Below the pieces are notes generated by a model that saw only the letters and a list, made by a program, of their open reading frames with translations, made no database searches and had not been told where the DNA came from. A DNA stretch of 64,000 nt, taken from positions 1,178,001-1,242,000 of the forward strand of contig NZ_CP017917.1 of assembly GCF_002119525.1 (NCBI RefSeq), given 5' to 3'. Positions 1-7,876 of this stretch are shown one piece after another. The number at the start of each line of letters is the position of its first letter. Position 1 is the stretch's first letter. Source of the stretch: Vibrio syngnathi. Its GTDB lineage: Bacteria > Pseudomonadota > Gammaproteobacteria > Enterobacterales > Vibrionaceae. The translations under genes and the position numbers were made by a program.

Positions 1-555
1 TTGCCAACAAGCTGGGAAGAGTATGATGTAGCCAGCGTTAAGGAACGGATTTCGTCATATTCAGGCCCGATAATCGGAGAACCAGGTACACAAGCAATCG
101 AACAATCAGTCCTGACGAATTTCCAGCTGAACTCGAATGAGTCAAAACTGCCTCTATTAAGCATGCCTACCGATCATACTTTAGGCCTTCCACTCATTCA
201 TTCAGAAAGACAACTACTAATACAATTTTATTTTAACGAAAGTTCGGCATTTTCTAGTAAAGACCATTCATCGATAATAAGTCATCTAGTCAAGAAAACT
301 CTGTTAAAGCCGATTTTTTTTGAAGTATATATAACTGAATCAGAGTTATGTGAAAGAACGTCAGAGCTTTGTATTTGTTTTAAACCCAACTTTGATCTTT
401 CAACGGAAGATTTTTTAGCCAACAATGAGAGTAATATAACGGGAATAGTCCATAATTACCTAGTAGAGCTTAATTGTAATGTTTTAGCCCCTGAAGAATT
501 TCTAAGTCTTAATGGAGAGATATACTTTGAAGGCAGTTCACCTTGGGGCAACTGA
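1..555 (+). CDS. Unknown protein, 5' truncated by the window
   Basis: The frame is open from the first base and ends at a TGA at 553-555, giving at least 184 residues. The TTG at base 1 is simply the window edge, so the true start probably lies upstream. I recognise no family. The protein is mixed hydrophilic with no signal peptide or membrane segment in the visible part. Four cysteines are visible (two in an ELCERTSELCIC stretch near residues 115-126). It is AT-rich and lies tail to tail with the restriction-modification methyltransferase, so it may be cargo of the same element. That function is an inference from position only. Confidence 0.6.
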   Translation: MPTSWEEYDVASVKERISSYSGPIIGEPGTQAIEQSVLTNFQLNSNESKLPLLSMPTDHTLGLPLIHSERQLLIQFYFNESSAFSSKDHSSIISHLVKKTLLKPIFFEVYITESELCERTSELCICFKPNFDLSTEDFLANNESNITGIVHNYLVELNCNVLAPEEFLSLNGEIYFEGSSPWGN

Positions 556-579
556 ATTAGTAAATATTTATATTTAATA

Positions 580-602
580 AAAAGCCCTGATATACAGGGC
601 TT
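580..602 (-). terminator. Terminator of the methyltransferase gene
   Basis: AAGCCCTG (582-589) pairs with CAGGGCTT (595-602) around a 5-nt loop. Read on the minus strand the stem is followed by TTTTTATT, a good intrinsic tail. On the plus strand the tail is poor. Confidence 0.7.
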
Positions 603-621
603 AAAAATTAATAAACAAAAA

Positions 622-2148
622 CTATTCTAGATATCCAGTTCTAAATTTATCGACTAATTCATCAACTTTGGTTTGTTCTAAAAGAACACCATCATAATGG
701 TTAGCTATTTCAACTAACTGTTCGTATGTTGGATACCTTAAGGTTCGTAAATCCGTAGCATTTACTTGAGTATGCCCGTTCATTTGCCTAAAGTATTGGT
801 CTACTAAAGTACTGTTTAAAAATATCCATAATCCTTTCGCCAAACCTTCGTCTAACGGCATATTATTGGAATGAAAGTAGTTTGTCTTATTTTCGAACCC
901 GACAACTGATACATCTGCAATATCAGCTGTATATATAGAAGCTGCGATCCTGCGCTTTTCCTCTTTCGCCGTTAACCTTCTGGTAAGCACATACGTACCA
1001 TTAGGTACCACTAATTTTTCAGTGCTTTCATTGTTAAGCAAAGAGTTAGGCTTCTTAGAACCTTCGATAGGCCATTGAACCCCGCCATTTTGTAAATGCT
1101 GTGGGAATATCAAAGGCACTGAATGATCACATGTATCTTGCACCAAATTCTCACGAGTTCGAAAATCCACTACTCGCCCAGTACTTGCTTGAATACCCAA
1201 ATCTTCTAAAGAACATGGTAATCCACCTGCAGCATGTGCAACTTTTTGTTCTTCTTCATTAGTGATTATATGAATAAATCGGTCTGGGTTATTCAGACTT
1301 ACAACATCAGAAAACGGAACTTCAAATACCTCTGGATTCGGATCTTCAGCACATGAGCTTGATGCAACCTGTACCGTTTCAACTTGTTGTGCACCTTTCT
1401 TAAGGTGGAATATCACGTTCTCTTGAAGCACTTTGTCTGTTTTAAATGCAGATTTACGACTGTTAAATACATGTATCTTATTTAAAGAGCATTCATCAAG
1501 AATAAGCTTTCTGAAGTCATTGAAGTATGGCCCGTTACAAAAGCTTCTAGGAGTAATAGCAACAAGCTCTCCTCCATCCTCAAGTAACTTAACAGCTAAT
1601 CCAACAAAAGCTGAATAGAGGTTACCCGTTTCAAATTTAACCTTTTTTATCTCAGCACGTTCTGGACCTTTGGCTGAAATTTTTAAATATGGAGGATTAA
1701 GTATCGCTTTATTGAAAGAAGGAGCAAACTCAACTTTAGTCAGCTCCTCTACAGCTAGTTTGATGAAGTCTTCTCGAATGACATTAGGACTCCAGTCCAC
1801 ATTAAATTCATTTAACAACTCTCCACATAGCTCAAGAGTTTCACCTAAATGTGATGCCATAACATCATCAATTTCATAGGCTGTTGCAGAGATTGAGTTA
1901 GCAGAGGCAGCGGCTTTAGCTACAAAAGCGGCGGTCAAGGATCCAACACCAGCTCCGGCATCTAATAGGCGAATATCACCAGACATATCGTCGAACATAC
2001 TCGCAAGCAAGTTAGATACAGATGAAGAAGACATAAACTGACCTAACTTTCCTCGAAGGCTCTCATCCAAAAGAGAATTAGCTCTTTCTCGAATCCCATT
2101 TACTTCCATGTTGATGTCGTTCGGTATAGCCATAGATACTTCGCTCAT
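622..2148 (-). CDS. PstI/BsuBI-type adenine-N6 DNA methyltransferase
   Basis: This is the modification half of a type II restriction-modification system, transferring methyl from S-adenosylmethionine to adenine N6. Visible motifs are an AdoMet-binding LLDAGAGVGS (residues 61-70) and the catalytic NPPY (150-153), followed by a long C-terminal target-recognition region. At 508 residues it matches the PstI methylase (about 507 aa, from memory), and like PstI it is divergent from its endonuclease. By analogy the site would be CTGCAG, which is inference only. The next in-frame ATG is at 2133; neither start has a strong ribosome-binding site. No controller (C) protein gene is present in the 126-bp divergent gap. 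Confidence 0.88.
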   Translation of the reverse strand: MSEVSMAIPNDINMEVNGIRERANSLLDESLRGKLGQFMSSSSVSNLLASMFDDMSGDIRLLDAGAGVGSLTAAFVAKAAASANSISATAYEIDDVMASHLGETLELCGELLNEFNVDWSPNVIREDFIKLAVEELTKVEFAPSFNKAILNPPYLKISAKGPERAEIKKVKFETGNLYSAFVGLAVKLLEDGGELVAITPRSFCNGPYFNDFRKLILDECSLNKIHVFNSRKSAFKTDKVLQENVIFHLKKGAQQVETVQVASSSCAEDPNPEVFEVPFSDVVSLNNPDRFIHIITNEEEQKVAHAAGGLPCSLEDLGIQASTGRVVDFRTRENLVQDTCDHSVPLIFPQHLQNGGVQWPIEGSKKPNSLLNNESTEKLVVPNGTYVLTRRLTAKEEKRRIAASIYTADIADVSVVGFENKTNYFHSNNMPLDEGLAKGLWIFLNSTLVDQYFRQMNGHTQVNATDLRTLRYPTYEQLVEIANHYDGVLLEQTKVDELVDKFRTGYLE

Positions 2149-2274
2149 ATATTGTTCATTTGTACAGTAGTTCTCTTGATTAGAGTATGTCAGAAGTCAC
2201 CTATTTGATAAAGCCATAACGAATGATAGGATGTAGTAAAGCGCACTAAAGCGTTACATAACGTTGTTAAGGCT

Positions 2275-3264
2275 ATGGAAATAATGAAAAAAAATGACAA
2301 GATCACGTTTATAAGAGACGTTCTATCACGTTTAGGATTACCCGAAGCACAGCAAAATGACCGTTCCTGCCTAACTCTAGTCGCCCTTGCTGGATTAGGC
2401 GTCAATTCAAGCTACACAGATACGTCAGCAGAGCTAGTTACGACTCGAAATATAATGGATTTCATTCGAGATGAATATGAAGTCGAGTATGCAGCAAATA
2501 CTCGCGAAACCATTAGAAGGCAAACTCTGCATCAAATGGAACAAGCCGGACTACTCGAACGTAACCGAGATGACCCTGCTCGTGCGACTAATTCGCCAAA
2601 AAATAATTACTCGCTAAATGCCCCTATTGTCCAAATTCTATCGGAAGGGCCAACAGGCGACTGGCAAACTCTCGTAGATCACTTTCACACCGTAGTACCA
2701 AAGCTAACTGAACAATACGAAAAGAAAATCAATAAACACAAGATTCCTATATCTCTTCCTGACGGGAAGACCATCGAGTTATCACCAGGCGCCCACAACC
2801 AACTCCACGCAGATATAATTCATGAATTCTGCCCTATTTTTGTTGGAGCCGGATGCAAAGTTTTATATATCGGTGATACCGCAAGTAGTCGTGGAAAAGA
2901 AGGTGGGAAATTACTTCACCTAGACACTGAATACCTGACCTCTATCGGTGTACCTCCAATGTCACATGAGAAGCTTCCTGATGTGGTCGTATACGATGAT
3001 AAGCGCCAGTGGCTATTTCTTATAGAAGCCGTAACAAGCCATGGCCCGGTGAGCCCAAAGCGTTGGAAAGAGCTCGAAGATATGCTTTCAGAATGTAAAG
3101 TTGGTCGTGTTTATGTAACCGCTTTCCCCGACCGAAAGGAATTTAGAAAAAATGCTGCTGATATTGCATGGGAAACCGAAGTTTGGATTGCAGACAACCC
3201 TGACCACATGATCCATTTCAATGGCGATCGTTTCCTTGGGCCACATGACACAACGAAGGGCTGA
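2275..3264 (+). CDS. PstI/BsuBI-type type II restriction endonuclease
   Basis: The 329-residue product is the cutting half of the system. The N-terminal third (about 1-115) looks like a winged-helix DNA-binding region. The C-terminal part has the catalytic signature of the BsuBI/PstI family, with PD at 235-236 followed by a hydrophobic strand ending in IEAV (250-253), a PD-(D/E)XK variant. R.PstI is about 326 aa (from memory), so the length fits a full enzyme. An in-frame ATG at 2284 is an alternative start with a closer GGAA. The stop lies 3 bases before the next gene, so the two are almost certainly cotranscribed. Confidence 0.88.
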   Translation: MEIMKKNDKITFIRDVLSRLGLPEAQQNDRSCLTLVALAGLGVNSSYTDTSAELVTTRNIMDFIRDEYEVEYAANTRETIRRQTLHQMEQAGLLERNRDDPARATNSPKNNYSLNAPIVQILSEGPTGDWQTLVDHFHTVVPKLTEQYEKKINKHKIPISLPDGKTIELSPGAHNQLHADIIHEFCPIFVGAGCKVLYIGDTASSRGKEGGKLLHLDTEYLTSIGVPPMSHEKLPDVVVYDDKRQWLFLIEAVTSHGPVSPKRWKELEDMLSECKVGRVYVTAFPDRKEFRKNAADIAWETEVWIADNPDHMIHFNGDRFLGPHDTTKG

Positions 3265-3267
3265 AGT

Positions 3268-3840
3268 ATGCCAAGTGAGATTAACCAATTTGGTTGGGTA
3301 ATTCTCGACGTTCCTGAGGGGGCAGAAAGACTGGCTATCCAAATTCGACAAGAGCGCGACAAAATGTATGGAAACATATATGCCGAACGAGAAACCGACG
3401 AGCGCTGGGTCGGCGACCTAGGAGAAATTGTTTTTAAATCTTTTTTAAAAGACCGCAAAGTACCTAAAACGCAATTTGAGTGGATTCAAGAAGATGCTGC
3501 TGGGCGAGCTGACTTTATAATGATGGACAGCTCCAAACTTGATGTAAAGACAGTAAAACGAAAAGTGCCAGTTCGCTCCGACTACACAGCTCAAATTACA
3601 GCCCAACACATTGAAGAAGATGTTGAGCATTATTTTTTCATGTCTTACCAAAACAATGAAAAAAAAATGACTTTAATCGGTGGTATTTCAAAGGCTGAGT
3701 TTAAGAAACATGCCATCTATTATGGTGAAGGGGCACAAGTACATAACAACTATACAATCAGAGCAGGCCACGAAATATATAATATTAATGTGACAAAGCT
3801 TATTCCTCCGGATAGATGGTTAGAACAATTTACTAAATAA
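3268..3840 (+). CDS. PD-(D/E)XK-like nuclease linked to the R-M system
   Basis: The 190-residue product starts 3 bases after the endonuclease stop, so translation is probably coupled. It has the spacing of a PD-(D/E)XK fold: a helix with Glu53 (VGDLGEIVFKSFL), then Asp82 in an RADFIMMD strand, then DVKT with Asp92 and Lys94. No recognised restriction-enzyme family is matched. It could be a Vsr-like or structure-specific nuclease accompanying the PstI-type pair, or an independent defence gene. The nuclease assignment rests on this residue pattern alone; substrate and role are unknown. Confidence 0.6.
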   Translation: MPSEINQFGWVILDVPEGAERLAIQIRQERDKMYGNIYAERETDERWVGDLGEIVFKSFLKDRKVPKTQFEWIQEDAAGRADFIMMDSSKLDVKTVKRKVPVRSDYTAQITAQHIEEDVEHYFFMSYQNNEKKMTLIGGISKAEFKKHAIYYGEGAQVHNNYTIRAGHEIYNINVTKLIPPDRWLEQFTK

Positions 3841-3863
3841 GAGCTCTAGAGCAAGTTTGAATA

Positions 3864-4244
3864 TCAAAATAATCCAAAGACGTTGTTTTTTCCATCTTGC
3901 TCTAGGCCTTTAATTTGATGGTGCTTAGGCTCCCCACCAAACAATAAAATGTACAACTTCCGGTCTTGATACGTCCCCACTACATAGTGGTCTTTTTGTA
4001 TCACGTATTCGATAGTTTCGGCTTCCTCATCGGTACACAGATACTTAATATCGACCAGCTTCACCCACTTCAAGCCGATTACATTTTCAGCTTCTATAAA
4101 CCCACCAAATGGAGCCGTAAAGCGATTGCCTAGCTTCAATAGCGCATCAATCACCCCTTGGTTCTTCTTACTTTCCCCAATTGGACCATCACTGTTGATT
4201 TTGAAATGACTGTAGCCAGCAGTCACATGAATTGATTGATACAT
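3864..4244 (-). CDS. Hypothetical protein in the integrated element
   Basis: The 126-residue product is not recognised. It has no signal peptide or membrane segment and looks like a small soluble alpha/beta protein. The gene is convergent with the nuclease-like gene (23-bp gap) and divergent from the integrase, so it sits between cargo and integrase like many element-borne accessory genes. A regulatory or immunity role is possible but nothing in the sequence shows it. Confidence 0.6.
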   Translation of the reverse strand: MYQSIHVTAGYSHFKINSDGPIGESKKNQGVIDALLKLGNRFTAPFGGFIEAENVIGLKWVKLVDIKYLCTDEEAETIEYVIQKDHYVVGTYQDRKLYILLFGGEPKHHQIKGLEQDGKNNVFGLF

Positions 4245-4377
4245 AACAAAAACCTATTAGCTTTCTTAGCACTTTGAGAAAGGTCTCTAACCTGTGCTTT
4301 TTGTCCGATATAAAACATTGTTCTCCGTTTTAGCTCGACTTATACTGTTTTTATATACAGTTATTTTAGGCTTTATT

Positions 4378-5409
4378 ATGTCTATCCGCAATTTAAAAGA
4401 TGGCTCTACCAAACCTTGGATCTGCGAATGTTACCCAAATGGGCGAGCGGGAAAGCGTGTTCGTAAGAAGTTTGCGACTAAAGGCGAAGCCAAGGCCTTT
4501 GAGCTTCACACAATGAAAGAGATTGACGATAAGCCCTGGATGGGTGACAAGCCGGATCATCGCAGGCTTTCTCAACTTATTGAGCTTTGGTACTCCCACT
4601 ATGGTGCAACCCTTGCAAATGGCAGTGTCATTCATAGTAAGTTTCTAAGAATGGCTAACGCGATGGGTAACCCTGTAGCGACTGTTTTCGTTGCAAAAAC
4701 ATACTCTGAATTCAGAAGTAACCGAATGAGTGGGCAAATTAGCTTTGTTGATGCTCGCTGGCAAAAAGGGGCACCTAGTATCGCAACGCTAAATTCAGAA
4801 CTCGCGCGCTTCAAGGCTATGTTTGCTAAGTTGAAGGAAATTGGAGAGTGGAAAGGACCGAATCCTTTAGAAGAAGTTAAGCCATTTAAAGATCACGAAC
4901 GTACCATGTCTTTCCTTCATAAAGAGCACATTATTTTATTGCTTGAACACGTGTCTAAACACAACCGAACAGACATGCAGAGAATAGTGAAGCTATGCCT
5001 TGCCACTGGGGCTCGCTGGAATGAAGCAGCTCAGCTGAAAGGCTCTCAGTTAAGCAAATATAAAGTTACCTTCACCAACACCAAGACTAAGAAGAATCGC
5101 TCTGTACCCATCTCTGAAGAGCTTTATAACGAGATATACAAACCAACCTCAGGGAAGCTATTTGAAGAGTGCTATACACCTTTCTGCTACATATTGAAGA
5201 ATAAACTGGGCATCACCCTGCCCTCAGGGCAAGCCTCCCATGTTTTGCGTCATTCGTTCGCAAGTCACTTCATGATGAATGGCGGCAATATTTTAGTGCT
5301 AAGGGATATTCTAGGCCACGCCGATATCAGCATGACAATGCGCTATGCCCACTTCGCACCTGATCACCTTTCTGAAGCAATTATCCATAACCCTCTTTCT
5401 AACCTGTAA
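4378..5409 (+). CDS. int: Tyrosine recombinase (phage-type integrase)
   Basis: The 343-residue enzyme catalyses site-specific integration and excision of the element. An N-terminal arm-binding region (1-55, rich in Lys and Arg) and a core-binding SAM-like domain precede the catalytic domain. The catalytic residues are visible: Arg in ATGARWNEA, Lys in the KTKKNRSVP hairpin, HxxR in HVLRHSF, His in LGHADISM and the Tyr nucleophile in MRYAHF. The opening resembles P2-like vibriophage integrases. The ATG at 4378 is preferred over an in-frame ATG at 4294 because the extra 28 residues are hydrophobic and unlike the family. Integrase genes usually lie beside one attachment site, and here the gene abuts the repeats at 5412-5457. 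Confidence 0.9.
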   Translation: MSIRNLKDGSTKPWICECYPNGRAGKRVRKKFATKGEAKAFELHTMKEIDDKPWMGDKPDHRRLSQLIELWYSHYGATLANGSVIHSKFLRMANAMGNPVATVFVAKTYSEFRSNRMSGQISFVDARWQKGAPSIATLNSELARFKAMFAKLKEIGEWKGPNPLEEVKPFKDHERTMSFLHKEHIILLLEHVSKHNRTDMQRIVKLCLATGARWNEAAQLKGSQLSKYKVTFTNTKTKKNRSVPISEELYNEIYKPTSGKLFEECYTPFCYILKNKLGITLPSGQASHVLRHSFASHFMMNGGNILVLRDILGHADISMTMRYAHFAPDHLSEAIIHNPLSNL

Positions 5410-5411
5410 CC

Positions 5412-5457
5412 TGTCGCCACAAAATTTTTTGCTCGGCTGTCGCCACTTTGTCGCCAC
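5412..5457 (+). repeat. Three TGTCGCCAC direct repeats after int
   Basis: TGTCGCCAC occurs at 5412-5420, 5438-5446 and 5449-5457, starting 3 bases after the integrase stop. The last two are 11 bp apart, about one helical turn. This is where arm-type integrase sites would be expected, so they are candidate integrase or excisionase binding sites marking the right end of the element. Confidence 0.55.
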
Positions 5458-5473
5458 TTGCCAAATTTCAGGT

Positions 5474-5500
5474 AAAAAAAGAGCCACTCTAAAGTGGCTC
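5474..5500 (-). terminator. guaC terminator
   Basis: GAGCCACT (5481-5488) pairs with AGTGGCTC (5493-5500); on the minus strand the stem is followed by seven T. Confidence 0.8.
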
Positions 5501-5533
5501 AGTTCTTAAAAATTTAAACAATCGTTTTAAACG

Positions 5534-6577
5534 TTACTCTTTACCGAATACGTTGTTCTCTTGCTCTTGTACACGGATGAAAGTCGTACGCTTAGTTAGC
5601 TCTTTAAGCTTTGCTGCACCTACGTATGTACAAGTTGAACGTACACCACCAAGGATGTCAGAAATTGTGTTGTGAACTGAACCACGGTATGGAAGTAAAA
5701 CAGTTTTACCTTCCGCAGCACGGTACTTAGCAACACCACCTGAGTGCTTGTCCATCGCCGACTGTGAAGACATGCCGTAAAATTTCATGTATTGCTTACC
5801 GTCTTGCTCTACTACTTCACCGCCTGACTCAGAGTGACCAGCTAGCATGCCGCCTAGCATTACGAAATCAGCACCGCCGCCGAACGCTTTAGATACGTCA
5901 CCCGCACATGAACAGCCACCGTCACCGATGATCATGCCGCCAAGGCCGTGTGCTGCGTCGCCACACTCAATGATTGCAGAAAGTTGAGGGTAACCTACGC
6001 CTGTTTTAACACGTGTAGTACAAACAGAACCAGGGCCGATACCAACCTTAACGATGTCTGCGCCAGCTAGGATTAGCTCTTCAACCATGTCACCTGTTAC
6101 AACGTTACCCGCAGAGATAACTTTAGTCGGGAATTCAGCACGTACTTTCTGTACGAACTCAACAAGGTGCTCTGAGTAGCCGTTAGCGATATCGATACAG
6201 ATGAATACAAACTCTTCGCTAAGAGCCATGATCTTCTTAACTTTCTCGAACTCAGCTTCAGATGTACCCGTTGATACAAATACGTTGTTCAGTGTTTTCT
6301 TGTCTGCTGTTTTAGCGAACTCAGCCCACTGCTCTACTGTGTAGTGCTTGTGTACTGCAGTCATAACACCGTGCTCTGCTAGAGCAGCTGCCATTTCAAA
6401 GCTTGCTACCGAATCCATGTTCGCTGCAATTACTGGAGTACCAGACCATTGACGACCGCTATGCTTGAATGTAAAATCGCGGGTTAATTCAACTTGAGAA
6501 CGGCTTTTAAGGGTAGAACGCTTCGGACGGAAGAGTACATCTTTGAAACCTAACTTAAGTTCTTGTTCGATACGCAT
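5534..6577 (-). CDS. guaC: GMP reductase
   Basis: GuaC reductively deaminates GMP to IMP with NADPH, returning guanine nucleotides to the common purine precursor. The 347-residue protein has the full IMPDH/GMPR barrel without a CBS insertion. Visible are the catalytic-cysteine loop [11 protein letters not shown], the phosphate-binding [24 protein letters not shown] and the flap YRGSVHNTI. Length and motifs match the proteobacterial enzyme. AAGGAAA lies upstream of the ATG. It is a single-gene unit with its own promoter, a structured leader and a terminator. Its 3' side borders the integrase end of the mobile element but the gene itself is intact. Confidence 0.95.
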   Translation of the reverse strand: MRIEQELKLGFKDVLFRPKRSTLKSRSQVELTRDFTFKHSGRQWSGTPVIAANMDSVASFEMAAALAEHGVMTAVHKHYTVEQWAEFAKTADKKTLNNVFVSTGTSEAEFEKVKKIMALSEEFVFICIDIANGYSEHLVEFVQKVRAEFPTKVISAGNVVTGDMVEELILAGADIVKVGIGPGSVCTTRVKTGVGYPQLSAIIECGDAAHGLGGMIIGDGGCSCAGDVSKAFGGGADFVMLGGMLAGHSESGGEVVEQDGKQYMKFYGMSSQSAMDKHSGGVAKYRAAEGKTVLLPYRGSVHNTISDILGGVRSTCTYVGAAKLKELTKRTTFIRVQEQENNVFGKE

Positions 6578-6632
6578 GGTGTTTTCCTTGATTCATAAAA
6601 TTATGTGTCTCTCGCGAAATGCGTAGTAAAAC

Positions 6633-6698
6633 CGTTGGCAGACGAGTTTACTTTTCTTCGGACACAAAAAAACCGGAGCGTTGGCAGACGCTCCGGTT
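6633..6698 (-). promoter_or_regulatory. guaC leader: two hairpins with the same loop
   Basis: A perfect 10-bp stem (AACCGGAGCG 6671-6680 with CGCTCCGGTT 6689-6698) is followed in the transcript by seven U, so it has intrinsic-terminator form. A second, weaker hairpin lies downstream at about 6627-6650. Both loops read UCUGCCAA in the RNA, and the 12-mer CGTTGGCAGACG occurs at 6633-6644 and 6679-6690. The predicted transcript starts at the first stem. This is a candidate attenuator or RNA-binding-protein target; no known riboswitch class was recognised. Confidence 0.5.
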
Positions 6699-6704
6699 TT
6701 CAGC

Positions 6705-6732
6705 ATTATAGGTCGTGATTTAGTAACAGCAA
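6705..6732 (-). promoter_or_regulatory. guaC promoter
   Basis: On the minus strand TTGCTG (6727-6732) and TATAAT (6705-6710) are separated by 16 bp, a near-consensus sigma-70 promoter. The start point would be about 6698. Confidence 0.7.
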
Positions 6733-7340
6733 GTCTGATATTTCACTTTTTTTTGTGCTATCCTCTCAAAGATTCCATACCTGCTTCAAACCCCTCAGCT
6801 TTACTTTTCCACTAAATTCTTATTAATTAATAACTTAGCGAACTATTCACGCAAACGCTGTCGGTTTATTGCGCAATCGTTTTCCTCCCTATCTCACTCA
6901 ATATCACCCTCATTAAGCAATAATGTGAAGAAAGTGCCTCGAAATCACATAAAAATCACACTTTTCTCCAACAAAAAAATGTCTTTTTTCTTAAATAAAT
7001 TCGATTATTTTCCAATTTTTATCTGTTTTCGACCAAACTGGCCAATTTGGTGACGTTTTTGTTTTGCCGTCACTTGGAAAAGTAGAGTGAAAACGACTCA
7101 ATCTAGAGGCCAATACTCACTTGGGTTTGATAATTCAGCCCTCGCACTCCACTAAATGAAGCTTTCAAACTCAAACTTTATAAATCCACTTTCTATTCAC
7201 CCGTAGCATTGCCGCGCCGAAAGCACATTTCGTGGCTTCCCTTTCGTTCATGTAACCTGGAACATTCAGTAAAGCGCATAGAAAAAGAAGATTGATTGAC
7301 GTGAAAATCTAGGGGAAAGATTAGATTTGAAGAATAAAAA
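6733..7340. other. Long intergenic region, no gene seen
   Basis: About 600 bp with no coding region having both a plausible ribosome-binding site and protein-like codon use. It is AT-rich. The only structure I see is two adjacent dyads: ACCAAA/TTTGGT around TGGCCA (7032-7051) and GTGACG/CGTCAC (7050-7073). Confidence 0.5.
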
Positions 7341-7341
7341 G

Positions 7342-7382
7342 CAAAAAAAAATGGCTAAGGTAATTAACCTTAGCCATTTTTA
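7342..7382. terminator. Bidirectional terminator after the PAS gene
   Basis: ATGGCTAAGGT (7351-7361) pairs perfectly with ACCTTAGCCAT (7367-7377), with an A run on the left and a T run on the right. It would end the minus-strand PAS/receiver operon. Confidence 0.85.
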
Positions 7383-7437
7383 TTCGATGTTTTGAATTGT
7401 TCTTTACAAGCTATTGAGTATCGAATTAAGACAGGTG

Positions 7438-7875
7438 TTAATTCTTTTGAGCGCTTAACGCTTCTGCAGTCGCATCTTGAATCGACAAGAACAATGACGT
7501 GATTTGTCCAGTAGGCGAACGCATCGGGTTTAGCGTCACGTTCTGGTACATGAAATCAGCTTGTTGAGTGACAGGGCGAACATTGCGGCACTTGAACAAG
7601 TAAGGTCTTTGTGGCCATGTAATAAAGCTGCGACAACCTAAATCATAGACTGGCTTGGTTTTCAGCCTAAACCACTCCTCTGGGATTTCAGGGAATAATT
7701 CAAAGATCGACTTACCGATAGCATCATGTGATTGCTTACCGCTATGGTGAGTCATGAAGCCATTCCAAACTTGCACCTCAAAATCGCGATTAATAACCAC
7801 CAGCCCCATGTCGACGTTCTGAACCATGTCCACCATCCAGTGGAACTGTTCAAATTCAGCAGGAAGATTCAACAT
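7438..7875 (-). CDS. Single-domain PAS protein
   Basis: The 145-residue product is almost entirely one PAS domain. MGLVVINRDFEVQVWNGFM and GKSIFELFPEIP are typical PAS strands and the F-helix region, and the end (NPMRSPTGQITSLFLSIQDATAE) is a standard PAS/PAC C-terminus. No output domain is attached. It begins 1 base after the stop of the receiver-CheC gene, so the two form a tight operon and the PAS protein probably senses a signal for, or partners, that response regulator. The ligand cannot be told from the sequence. Confidence 0.8.
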   Translation of the reverse strand: MLNLPAEFEQFHWMVDMVQNVDMGLVVINRDFEVQVWNGFMTHHSGKQSHDAIGKSIFELFPEIPEEWFRLKTKPVYDLGCRSFITWPQRPYLFKCRNVRPVTQQADFMYQNVTLNPMRSPTGQITSLFLSIQDATAEALSAQKN

Positions 7876-7876
7876 A

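Noticed and set aside
622..2148. Type I or orphan methyltransferase
   Set aside because: Length, NPPY motif and the divergent BsuBI/PstI-type endonuclease point to a complete type II pair.
4294..4377. Upstream start of the integrase
   Set aside because: The extra 28 residues are hydrophobic and unlike integrase N-termini; the ATG at 4378 begins the normal family sequence.
5410..5533. tRNA-type attachment site for the integrase
   Set aside because: No tRNA or tmRNA-like fold is present here; only the TGTCGCCAC repeats and the guaC terminator were found.
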